DNA of 64,000 bases from Bacilli bacterium (GTDB lineage Bacteria; Bacillota_I; Bacilli_A; RF39; UBA660): the NCBI GenBank assembly GCA_017434825.1, contig JAFSGC010000004.1, positions 62,001 through 126,000 on the forward strand. The letters run 5' to 3'. The first letter of the stretch is position 1; every line of letters starts with the position of its first letter. Shown piece after piece: positions 43,672 to 51,350 of this stretch. The position numbers were made by a program, and so were the translations under genes. The notes under the pieces were generated by a model. It did not search any database. It had not been told where the DNA came from and saw only the letters and a program-made list of their open reading frames with translations.

Positions 43672-44251
43672 CTTTATCCTCCCCTTTATTTATCATAGCC
43701 ATAAATTCGCTATTAAATAAACTATACATAAAACTTCTTTTCAAAAGTTCATATGCAGATTTTAAACTGATTCCTTTAGTTTGTAAATAAAAAAGTTCAT
43801 TTTCATCAAAACTTCCGATGGTAGCAAAGTGCTGTGCATCAACCTCATTTGTATCAACCTCTAGAACTGGAATAAATGCAATACTTCCATCTTCATTTAT
43901 ACCTTTTAGGTCCTCAATAATCTCATTATCTTTGGTTTCTTCACAAGCTTTAACACATACATTGAATGTTCCTATATTATTTTGAGCTAAGCATCTTACA
44001 TTTATTACACATCTATTGTCATTTCCAGAGATATTACCATTAATATTAATAGTACAGTCTTTCTTCACTATACAAGACATATTTAAAACAAAATAGCTAT
44101 TTTCAGTTTGACTTATTTTAATATTTGTACTTTCTTGATTATCACAATAATAATTAACTATTAACATTTCATTTTCTTTTAAAACGAAATTTAAATCTTT
44201 ACAATCATTAATAATATTTATAACTTTTTTATTCATTAGTAACTTATTCAT
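43664..44251 (-). CDS. Very short SufD/SufB-like scaffold protein
   Basis: The protein is about 195 aa, against 420-480 for normal SufB or SufD. It keeps a small beta-helix core and the C-terminal SufB/D signature EVDAQHFATIGSFDENELFYLQTKGIS, including the conserved His, followed by the terminal helices. It lies between sufC and sufS, so it is the SufC partner here. No second SufB/D gene is in the window. Possible starts are TTG 44266, ATG 44251 and ATG 44236; 44251 overlaps the sufC stop. Confidence 0.8.
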   Translation of the reverse strand: MNKLLMNKKVINIINDCKDLNFVLKENEMLIVNYYCDNQESTNIKISQTENSYFVLNMSCIVKKDCTININGNISGNDNRCVINVRCLAQNNIGTFNVCVKACEETKDNEIIEDLKGINEDGSIAFIPVLEVDTNEVDAQHFATIGSFDENELFYLQTKGISLKSAYELLKRSFMYSLFNSEFMAMINKGEDKDE

Positions 44252-44996
44252 TTCGATCATCTTCAACCATAATATTAGCCCCGAATCCAGAACTTTCTAT
44301 TTCATAAGCTAAGTGATAGTCTCCAGATTTTACTATCTTCCCATTTTCTAAAACATGAACATAATTTGGTTTAATATATTCAATAATATTAGGATGATGA
44401 GTAATAATTAATATACTGCAATCTGTTTTCTTATGATAATCATTAATAAAATTAGCTACCACTTTTAGGGCATCTACATCAAGACCAGAATCTATTTCAT
44501 CTAAAATAAGAAATTGTGGTTCTAATACAGCAGCATGTAAAAGTTCAATCTTTTTTCTTTCTCCTCCGGATGCACCTACATTTACTTCTTTATGAATAAA
44601 TTTTGGATCTAAATCTAAAGCTTTACACGCTTCTTCCATTTTTTTATTAAATTCAAAAATATTAATATTTTCATTCTTAATTTCACGAAGTGCTGTTCTT
44701 AATACTTCAGCATTTGTTACACCTTCGATTGAAATTGGATTTTGACTTATTAGCATAATCTTTTCTCGAGCAATTTCGTATGTCTCCAATTCTAATAAAT
44801 TTTTATTATTATAAGTTATACTTCCGCCCTTAACTTCATAATTTTTATCACGCATTATTAATTTACATAATGTAGATTTTCCAATCCCATTACGTCCCAT
44901 AATAACATGAACTTCTCCATCATTTATTTGTAAATCAAAGTTTTCTAATAATGTCTTATTTTCAATTTTTGCTGTTAAATTATTTACCTTAAACAT
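44244..44996 (-). CDS. sufC: Fe-S assembly ATPase SufC
   Basis: The 250-aa ABC ATPase has Walker A GRNGIGKST, signature VGASGGERKKIELLHAAV, Walker B FLILDEIDSGLD and H-loop ITHHPNIIEYIKP, all typical for SufC. It binds the SufB/D scaffold and drives cluster assembly. The ATG at 44996 has AGGTGA 5-6 nt upstream; a GTG at 45005 lies inside that RBS. It is the first gene of the SUF operon. Confidence 0.93.
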   Translation of the reverse strand: MFKVNNLTAKIENKTLLENFDLQINDGEVHVIMGRNGIGKSTLCKLIMRDKNYEVKGGSITYNNKNLLELETYEIAREKIMLISQNPISIEGVTNAEVLRTALREIKNENINIFEFNKKMEEACKALDLDPKFIHKEVNVGASGGERKKIELLHAAVLEPQFLILDEIDSGLDVDALKVVANFINDYHKKTDCSILIITHHPNIIEYIKPNYVHVLENGKIVKSGDYHLAYEIESSGFGANIMVEDDRNE

Positions 44997-45015
44997 AAAT
45001 GTCACCTAGGCATAT

Positions 45016-45071
45016 TTTATCATGATAAAGCCTTTTATTAAAGAATTATTTTATTGTTAATAATTTAACAA
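45016..45071. promoter_or_regulatory. Two inverted repeats in suf / Lys-rich protein upstream region
   Basis: A 14-bp perfect palindrome TTTATCATGATAAA (45016-45029) overlaps the probable suf -10 (TGATAAAAT on the minus strand). A second inverted repeat, TTGTTAA-TAAT-TTAACAA, lies at 45054-45071. Both are candidate operators for a regulator of the suf operon, and no regulator gene is adjacent. Confidence 0.45.
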
Positions 45072-45097
45072 TCATTAACATATTTTTTAACAAATAC

Positions 45098-45125
45098 TTG
45101 ACTAAACTTCAGTTTATAATAAAAT
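45098..45125 (+). promoter_or_regulatory. Promoter of Lys-rich membrane protein gene
   Basis: TTGACT is followed after 16 nt by TAAAAT on the plus strand, about 45 nt before the start codon at 45170. A nearby TATAAT has no matching -35. Confidence 0.55.
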
Positions 45126-45169
45126 AATATTAGAAAAGGAAAAACTTACAATTAGAAAGGGTTATGCTA

Positions 45170-45520
45170 ATGGAAAGAACGTTCGATACAATTGATATTA
45201 TATTTATTGTTTTAATCAGTATATATCTACTTACTCTATTTTGTATTGTACTAGTATTGGTATATGGTAAAAAAGATGTTAAACCAAATGCCAAATATAA
45301 AGTTGTTGAAGTCATAACACCGAAGAAGAAAAAGAGCAAGAAAAAGAATAATGTACAAGCTAAGAAAGATGCTCCTGCGAAAAAGAAAAATTCTAATAAA
45401 CCAAAGAAGAATACATCAAATAATACCCGTTATAAAGGAAAAGCTGCAACTAAGAAAAAGTCAGCACCAAGAAAGAAAAAGAAAAAAACAAACGGAGTCA
45501 ATAAAAAAAGGAAAAAATAA
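45170..45520 (+). CDS. Small membrane protein with long Lys-rich tail
   Basis: The 116-aa protein has one N-terminal helix (about 8-33, DIIFIVLISIYLLTLFCIVL) and then a mostly Lys/Asn/Ala tail (KKKKSKKKNN, KKKNSNKPKKN, PRKKKKKTNG). The tail should face the cytoplasm by the positive-inside rule and could bind nucleic acid or acidic lipids. The start at 45170 has AAAGGG 8 nt upstream; the ATG at 45164 is too close to it. No family was recognised. Confidence 0.7.
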   Translation: MERTFDTIDIIFIVLISIYLLTLFCIVLVLVYGKKDVKPNAKYKVVEVITPKKKKSKKKNNVQAKKDAPAKKKNSNKPKKNTSNNTRYKGKAATKKKSAPRKKKKKTNGVNKKRKK

Positions 45521-45546
45521 TAATTTATATTTTTTCCTTTTTTATT
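45504..45546. terminator. Bidirectional terminator between Lys-rich protein and LCP genes
   Basis: Long arms (about 45504-45519 and 45528-45543) of A/G-rich and T/C-rich sequence can form a hairpin on either strand and end in A- and T-runs. Confidence 0.8.
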
Positions 45547-45548
45547 GT

Positions 45549-47429
45549 TTATAACTCAGAGGTTGCACCATTAATATAGAATGTAATATCATGTATTCCA
45601 TTTAATAATTCGCCTTCATGAGGACTTTGAGCTACAATTAAATCTGACTCAATATCTGGATCATAATACTTACTATTTTCATCGACATATTTAAATGAAC
45701 ATTCAAATCCATTATCATTACAATATTTTTGAGCTTCAGCTTTAGTTTTTGATACAAAACCCTTTAATACTGCATTACTAGCTTCTGAGCGATATCCAGC
45801 ACCAGCAATTTTTGCTTGGTAATCTTCATTAACTGAATAACTAAATGTTTTAATATATTCTGGTTCTTCAAGTTCTAAATTAATCTTCATTGTTTTAATA
45901 ATGTCTTCTAAACTATCTTCATAATATCCTTCAGCCATTGTCGTAGTTCCATATGTTGGTAAATAAACATTCAAAGTATATGTTTCTAATTTGGCTTTTT
46001 GAATTGATACCAGTTCTTCATCGTTAATAAGGTTTCCAACCATCCCCTTTAATATCTCATATGAAGATAATATTTGGTTAACACTCATATTAGTTGCAAT
46101 ATTATTACTTACTGCATCAAGCAAATCTTTAAAATCATTATAACTTCCAAGCTTAATCACTTTCTTGGCAAGAGCAATTATCAAATCTTGTTGATGGCGG
46201 TTTCTAGCAAAATCACTATCTACATATAACCCTCGACATCTTGCATACGCCAAAGCTTCTTCTCCATTTAAAGTTTGAAGTCCAGGTTTTATGTAAATAG
46301 TATGTTGACCCCATTTACGATCTGAATTTTGTTCACATACCATACCTTTACAATCAACACCATGGTTAATTGCATAATCCGGTTTTTGAACTTCTACTTC
46401 GACACCACCAACAGCGTCTACTAGTTCAACAACACCTTTAAAATTAATCTTGGCATAATAGTCAATTTGAATGTCTAATAATTGTTCAATAGTATCAATT
46501 ACACATGACGTTCCACTTGCTGCTGAAGAATTAATCTTAGCATACTTGTTATTGCGACATGCAATCGGTACATACGTATCTCTTGGAATACTCAATAATG
46601 TAGCAGATAAAGTATGTGGATTAAATGTTGCTAATATCAAAGTATCTCCATTAAATGCAGCATTAGCATTTAATCCATTTGAATTAGAGTCAACTCCCAT
46701 AATAAGAGCTGTAAATGGTTCTGTTAAGGACTTGTCACTTTTAATAGAGGTATCTTTATTATTAAATTCACCACTTGTTTGATAAACAATCTTTGTATCA
46801 TTAGCAATATTTTCAAATCCTGCTTCACTGCTATATAAAGTTACATAATTACTTGATACAAAAATACCATCAATTTTCTTGTCATATAAGTCATATAACA
46901 TTTCTAAGTACGCATCGCTATTTTTATCATCGTAACTTTCAATGTCTTGTGTAAGCTTATGTTCTTTAATAATTTGATTTGCTAAAATATATCCTTCAAT
47001 ATCATCTTTATCATCAACCATTCCAAATACACTTTTAGCATTTAAGGTGGTATCATCCAATGTAATTAAATATGAAGTATACATAACTTTTTCTTTTTCA
47101 TTAAAGTCAGCTAGTTTGCCATATACCATATCTATAACATTAGAGCCAAAACAAAATACGATAATTAATATTACACTTATTAAGGACATTATATAAAATC
47201 CGATAAATTTTTTACTTATTAATTTAAAAAATCCATAGTATACGTATATACATAAGTAACCAAATAATAATATTAATACAAAATATCTAATTAAAGTTTC
47301 AATACCTACGAGTGAAATAATACTTTTAGCAAAAAAGATATAACTTATAAAATATGCAGCGATTAATAGAAAATATATTGTTCTAGAAAATTTATTTACT
47401 TTTTTTAATTTACGTATTATCTTTTTCAT
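45549..47429 (-). CDS. LytR-CpsA-Psr (LCP) glycopolymer ligase with C-terminal PASTA-like region
   Basis: The 626-aa protein has three N-terminal helices (about 15-105) and an LCP domain (~230-440): ALIMGVDSNSNG, SIPRDTYVPI, INFKGVVELVDAVGGVEV, and LNGEEALAYARCRG followed by DSDFARNRHQQ. The C-terminal ~95 residues (KTFSYSVNEDYQAKIAGAGY..., VAQSPHEGELL) resemble a PASTA-type domain. LCP enzymes transfer undecaprenyl-linked polymers such as teichoic acids to peptidoglycan. It shares an operon with an LtaS-like gene, and ATGA coupling joins it to the gene upstream. Confidence 0.9.
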   Translation of the reverse strand: MKKIIRKLKKVNKFSRTIYFLLIAAYFISYIFFAKSIISLVGIETLIRYFVLILLFGYLCIYVYYGFFKLISKKFIGFYIMSLISVILIIVFCFGSNVIDMVYGKLADFNEKEKVMYTSYLITLDDTTLNAKSVFGMVDDKDDIEGYILANQIIKEHKLTQDIESYDDKNSDAYLEMLYDLYDKKIDGIFVSSNYVTLYSSEAGFENIANDTKIVYQTSGEFNNKDTSIKSDKSLTEPFTALIMGVDSNSNGLNANAAFNGDTLILATFNPHTLSATLLSIPRDTYVPIACRNNKYAKINSSAASGTSCVIDTIEQLLDIQIDYYAKINFKGVVELVDAVGGVEVEVQKPDYAINHGVDCKGMVCEQNSDRKWGQHTIYIKPGLQTLNGEEALAYARCRGLYVDSDFARNRHQQDLIIALAKKVIKLGSYNDFKDLLDAVSNNIATNMSVNQILSSYEILKGMVGNLINDEELVSIQKAKLETYTLNVYLPTYGTTTMAEGYYEDSLEDIIKTMKINLELEEPEYIKTFSYSVNEDYQAKIAGAGYRSEASNAVLKGFVSKTKAEAQKYCNDNGFECSFKYVDENSKYYDPDIESDLIVAQSPHEGELLNGIHDITFYINGATSEL

Positions 47430-48040
47430 TCGCTCACCTCAGGTGTAAATTCTGCTATAAAAAGTTTATCCTCTACTTTAAATAGTACTACTTTAGCACT
47501 AGTATCATATCCTAAATCATTTTTATATTTCCAATCTACAACAATATTATAAGCCTCATATTCGTTCTCTTGATATTTAAAAGTGGTTTCTTCAATTTCA
47601 TTTACAGTTATTTCACTTACTTCTGGTAACTTTTGTTTACGGTCAGATTCATCTTCTAAATAACGATATAATGTATCTCCAACTTTTAATTTAAAATTAG
47701 CTTTATGATCTGGATAAATGTACTCAGCACCTCCAACATCATATTTGTTTAATTTGTTATCAAGTGTATATAAATCTATTATAAATAACTCGCTTAAATA
47801 TTCTGCGTATTTTTCATAATTAACATCTTCTTCATTTAATTCTTTTTTTAGTTTATTAAAAACATCTTGCATTAATTCAGTATCACGATTATCAAGTGTA
47901 TATCCATAAGATGCTATTTCATCAACTACTTTGCTTGAGGATTTACCTATATTAGCTATAATTAGATAAATAACCACACAAGCAACAATCATAATACATA
48001 ATAATGCTATTAACCCTTTTTTCTTCTTTCTTTTACTCAT
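47426..48040 (-). CDS. Single-pass membrane protein between ltaS-like and LCP genes
   Basis: The 204-aa protein has a basic start (MSKRKKKKG), one helix (~9-31) and an exported domain with alternating helix and strand (ELNEEDVNYEKYAEYLSEL, YEAYNIVVDWKYKN). No family was recognised. The start at 48040 has AAGGAG 8 nt upstream and overlaps the ltaS-like stop by 8 nt; the upstream ATG at 48076 lies deep in the previous gene. Its place between two wall-polymer enzymes suggests an accessory role. Confidence 0.75.
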   Translation of the reverse strand: MSKRKKKKGLIALLCIMIVACVVIYLIIANIGKSSSKVVDEIASYGYTLDNRDTELMQDVFNKLKKELNEEDVNYEKYAEYLSELFIIDLYTLDNKLNKYDVGGAEYIYPDHKANFKLKVGDTLYRYLEDESDRKQKLPEVSEITVNEIEETTFKYQENEYEAYNIVVDWKYKNDLGYDTSAKVVLFKVEDKLFIAEFTPEVSE

Positions 48041-50057
48041 CAGCGTTCTCCTTTGTATCAAGTAAATTATAAACAATTATCGCATTTGAAACATCTAATA
48101 AGTTTTCAACATAACTTTTACGTTCAGTAATATAGTTTTCGTCAATAATTGTATTTTCATTAATTATTTTATATTCTCCCGTAGAGTTATTGTAATACAT
48201 CATATTAGTGATAAAGCTTCCATCAGGAAAAGCAATAACATTTTCATCTCTAATATTAAATATATCGTGTCCTAGAGCATAATCATTTGAAAGTCCAAAC
48301 ATATTAAGAATTGTTGGAGCAACGTCTATCATACCCATATAATAGTCTACTTCACCACGGAAAGTATATTTTAATTCACTATTTTTGGTCCATATAATAA
48401 GTGGTGTTTTTTTATTTAAGTTATGTGCAAAAGAATCATATTCTACATATTCTTCGTCACCTTCTTCATATAATTCACCAGTTTTATAATCATAATTATA
48501 TAAATAGTTTAATTCTTTTCTAGTTAGTTTAGCATCATGGTCGCCATAAAATACAAACACAGTATTATCAAAATAATCTGATTCTTTTACATATTTTAAG
48601 AAATCGCCTAATGCTTGATCAGCATAATGAACGCTACTCATAAAATTACCAGCCGCAGTCCCACTTAAATAATCAGTGGTATGTTCTTCTACTAAACCAG
48701 TAGTTTTATTTAGCTCTTTATACGTAGTTGAAAAATCATATTCACCATATAAATCTTGGAAAGTAAATGGTGAATGATTTGATAGTGTTATAATTGTTCC
48801 CATATAATTTGGATAACTTTGTTCTACTCCTTCGATGATTGGAATTGCTTGTTCGAAGAACAACTTATCATTAATACCTAAGTTTATTATATCTTCTTCA
48901 TTATAATTGAAGGATTCTTCAAAATACATCCCTTGATAACCTAATGATGGATGCGCTTTATTACGATTCCACATTGACGCTAAATTACCATGCATACTAA
49001 ATGTATAGTAACCTTGTTCAGTTAACAGTTTTGCTATTGTATTATATTTACGGTCATAATAACTCGTAAATACTGGGCCTGATGCCGCAGGCATTAAACT
49101 AGATAATAATGTAAACTCTGTATCAGAGGATGTTCCTGTAGATACCTGAGGATAAAAATTAGAAAAGAACATTCCTTCTTTAGCTAATTTATTTAAATTC
49201 GGAGTCAATTCTACCCCGTTATATTCTTGGTCCATCAAGAATGTTTGCATACTTTCCATGTGTACAAACACAACATTTTTTCCTTCTAAAATACCAGTAT
49301 ATTTATTCTCACTCTTATATTGTCCAGCTTCTTCACTGCTAAAATATTGATTAAATAATTCTTTTGCTTCTTCTAACCCAAATAAGCTGCTAAGCTTTGG
49401 TCTTAACGTTTGAAATAAGTCATTTCCTTCATACATCAAGATTCCCCAACGCTCTACTATAAAATTACGATTCCATAGCTTAGCTAATCTTGAGTAATCC
49501 TGTTTTTGAGCAGTAATAAAACTTACTGATAAAAGCAAAAGACCCGCAACAAGAGTTGTTATACACATTGCCTTCCCATTTTCTACTTTTACTAGGAAAT
49601 TATAATACGAAGATTTATTTAATTTTTTATGAATTAGGTAAAAGATAGTTGGGAATATTAAATAAATAAAATATGATATGTTTAACTTCTCCCAAATTGA
49701 GCCGGTAACAGTTTCAGCTTGCGATAGAGTTGACAGTTCTCCAAAAGATGCAAAAGATGTATAGAAAACATAATAAATAGAGTTAACAATCTCTATTAAC
49801 GTAAAAATACATATCCAGGTAAAAAAGTACTTAAATTGATTTTTACCTTTAATAAAGTAACCCATTCCACCAATCAGTAATATAATACCTAGATCCGTAA
49901 TAAACGGATACAATGTATCTGCACCGGTCGTAAAATGTCTTACAAGTATCGTTCCAATCACAGATAATATTACATACGAAATAAATAATCTATTAGAGAT
50001 TACATATTCTATAATTTTTCTTTTACTCTTTTTATATACATCTGAAAACTTCTTCAA
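48033..50057 (-). CDS. LtaS-like sulfatase-fold membrane phosphotransferase
   Basis: The 674-aa protein has five N-terminal helices (to ~185) and an alkaline-phosphatase/sulfatase domain. The latter has VFVHMESMQTFL, STGTSSDTEFTLLSSLMP with the nucleophile Thr, SMHGNLASMWNR, TLSNHSPF and VFYGDHDAKL. LtaS polymerises glycerol phosphate from phosphatidylglycerol outside the membrane. It starts at TTG 50057 with AAGGGA upstream, and a good promoter lies at 50082-50110. It could also be a phosphoglycerol or phosphoethanolamine transferase. Confidence 0.87.
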   Translation of the reverse strand: MKKFSDVYKKSKRKIIEYVISNRLFISYVILSVIGTILVRHFTTGADTLYPFITDLGIILLIGGMGYFIKGKNQFKYFFTWICIFTLIEIVNSIYYVFYTSFASFGELSTLSQAETVTGSIWEKLNISYFIYLIFPTIFYLIHKKLNKSSYYNFLVKVENGKAMCITTLVAGLLLLSVSFITAQKQDYSRLAKLWNRNFIVERWGILMYEGNDLFQTLRPKLSSLFGLEEAKELFNQYFSSEEAGQYKSENKYTGILEGKNVVFVHMESMQTFLMDQEYNGVELTPNLNKLAKEGMFFSNFYPQVSTGTSSDTEFTLLSSLMPAASGPVFTSYYDRKYNTIAKLLTEQGYYTFSMHGNLASMWNRNKAHPSLGYQGMYFEESFNYNEEDIINLGINDKLFFEQAIPIIEGVEQSYPNYMGTIITLSNHSPFTFQDLYGEYDFSTTYKELNKTTGLVEEHTTDYLSGTAAGNFMSSVHYADQALGDFLKYVKESDYFDNTVFVFYGDHDAKLTRKELNYLYNYDYKTGELYEEGDEEYVEYDSFAHNLNKKTPLIIWTKNSELKYTFRGEVDYYMGMIDVAPTILNMFGLSNDYALGHDIFNIRDENVIAFPDGSFITNMMYYNNSTGEYKIINENTIIDENYITERKSYVENLLDVSNAIIVYNLLDTKENADE

Positions 50058-50081
50058 TTCTAATTCCCTTCTTACACAATT

Positions 50082-50110
50082 ATTATATCAATATATCATT
50101 TTTTTAGCAA
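50082..50110 (-). promoter_or_regulatory. Promoter of ltaS-like/LCP operon
   Basis: TTGCTA (50110-50105), a 17-nt spacer and TGATATAAT with TATAAT at 50087-50082, an extended -10 identical in form to those of the heptose and glucosaminidase operons. Confidence 0.75.
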
Positions 50111-50116
50111 TTATAG

Positions 50117-50146
50117 TTGCAAAATTAATATGATGTGTGTTAAAAT
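50117..50146 (+). promoter_or_regulatory. Promoter of tRNA-Gly
   Basis: TTGCAA (50117-50122), an 18-nt spacer and TAAAAT (50141-50146) preceded by TGT, an extended -10, just 10 nt before the mature tRNA. Confidence 0.6.
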
Positions 50147-50156
50147 GAATTCACGT

Positions 50157-50231
50157 GCAGGTGTAGTACAGCGGTTAGTATGCGGCCTTGCCAAGGCTGA
50201 GACGGCGGTTCGATTCCGCTCACTTGCTCCA
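50157..50231 (+). tRNA. tRNA-Gly (anticodon GCC)
   Basis: Acceptor GCAGGTG (50157-50163) pairs with CACTTGC (50221-50227), followed by T and an encoded CCA. The anticodon loop is TTGCCAA in a CGGCC/GGCTG stem, and the T-arm contains GCGGTTCGATTCCGC. Anticodon GCC reads GGC and GGU. Confidence 0.93.
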
Positions 50232-50269
50232 TAAGGTAAAATCGTCGCACCATTGTGACGTTAATGATT

Positions 50270-50298
50270 AAATCAATCTGAAAAGATTGATTTTTTTG
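50270..50298 (+). terminator. Terminator downstream of tRNA-Gly
   Basis: Nine-bp arms AAATCAATC and GATTGATTT with loop TGAAAA, then a T-run, 39 nt after the tRNA. Confidence 0.85.
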
Positions 50299-50351
50299 TT
50301 TCTTCCACGTTCAGCATGGAAGTCATACAAAGAAATCATCCTAAAGGAAGG

Positions 50352-50669
50352 ATGGTGTTTAAACTAAATATTATTAAACAAGAAATCGAAATAGAAAAAG
50401 ATTTAAAACAGAAGTTAAAATTTATACATGATTTTTGTAATACTACTCTTATTATAATAAATGGAAGTATTAGAAAATTAGATAAAACTATTTAACTTAT
50501 ATTGAACCTCATAAAGAAGTAATGATAGTTAAAAGTAACCCTTATTTCTCTTTTTTTTATTAGATAAAAGATGAAATATTAAAAAAAAGAATTTATGGAT
50601 TATATTTAAAAATTTCAACCAAGGATCATGCAAGTAGACCTTTTGATTGGGATAATTCAATGATTCAAT
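50352..50669 (+). pseudogene. Decayed small gene downstream of tRNA-Gly
   Basis: An ATG at 50352 with AAAGGAAGG opens a frame of 47 codons to a TAA at 50493-50495. From about 50486 another frame reads on: NYLTYIEPHKEVMIVKSNPY, then a TAG after a T8 run, then IKDEILKKRIYGLYLKIS and RPFDWDNSMIQ, ending in TAG at 50667-50669. This pattern suggests one coding sequence broken by a frameshift and a nonsense codon. The parent family was not recognised. A hairpin (TCATCCT/AGGATGG) overlaps the first start codon. Confidence 0.45.
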
Positions 50670-50687
50670 AGGTTATATAACAAAAGA

Positions 50688-50718
50688 AAAAGATGATTAC
50701 GTATTGTAGTCATCTTTT
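50688..50718 (-). terminator. Terminator after unknown 171-aa protein gene
   Basis: Arms at 50688-50700 and 50706-50718 (one mismatch) with loop GTATT, then TTTTTCTTTT on the minus strand. Confidence 0.75.
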
Positions 50719-50722
50719 ACAA

Positions 50723-51238
50723 TTATAATGTTTTATTGCTTGTCTCGTAAGGCACTCCTTCAAATTCATGAAGTATTACAGCACTCTTAAACCCAGAAAT
50801 ATATTGCCTAATACTATCTCCTAGATTATTTGAATTAATATTTGCAATTATTTCTGGTGTAATATTTATTAATGAAGAAGCATCAACAGACAATGGTATT
50901 TTTTTAAAAAAATCGAATTTTGCTTTTTTTTGTTGTTCATTATCAAAGGATAATAATCTTTCTTCATTAAAACTAGATAACACCCCATTTATGGGTGCTT
51001 GCTCTGTTGAAGAAAAACTTACGCATAAGACCGCATATTCACCTGAATAATATTCCTGAAATAAACCATTTCCTTTATAACTTACTAAAGTATAAACGTT
51101 ATTAAGACTTTCTCCAGTAATTAAATTATCATCCATATTATCTTCCATGTAAAATCTTACATCTGTAGGTGTAATATAACCTAAATTATTTAATGTAATA
51201 GCATATAAACCATCTTTTTGGGGAATAATTCTTTTCAT
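50723..51238 (-). CDS. Unknown soluble protein
   Basis: The 171-aa protein begins MKRIIPQKDGLYAITLNNLG, has no signal peptide or helix long enough to span a membrane, and shows a mixed alpha/beta pattern (TLVSYKGNGLFQEYYSGEYA, KSAVILHEFEGVPYE). It has a strong RBS (AGGAGG, 7-8 nt) and an upstream TGATATAAT (-10 at 51264-51259). No family was recognised. It is a single-gene unit next to the decayed gene. Confidence 0.7.
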   Translation of the reverse strand: MKRIIPQKDGLYAITLNNLGYITPTDVRFYMEDNMDDNLITGESLNNVYTLVSYKGNGLFQEYYSGEYAVLCVSFSSTEQAPINGVLSSFNEERLLSFDNEQQKKAKFDFFKKIPLSVDASSLINITPEIIANINSNNLGDSIRQYISGFKSAVILHEFEGVPYETSNKTL

Positions 51239-51350
51239 TCAGACAACCTCCTATGATTATTATATCATAATACATATCATTTTTATAATTTTTTTATATA
51301 TCAAATCGTTAAGATGTTAAAAGTTGTAGATATCTTCGACAAACGATTAT

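Noticed and set aside
50157-50723. Possible attachment site and integrated element at tRNA-Gly
   Set aside because: I found no direct repeat of the tRNA 3' end downstream and no integrase or phage gene.
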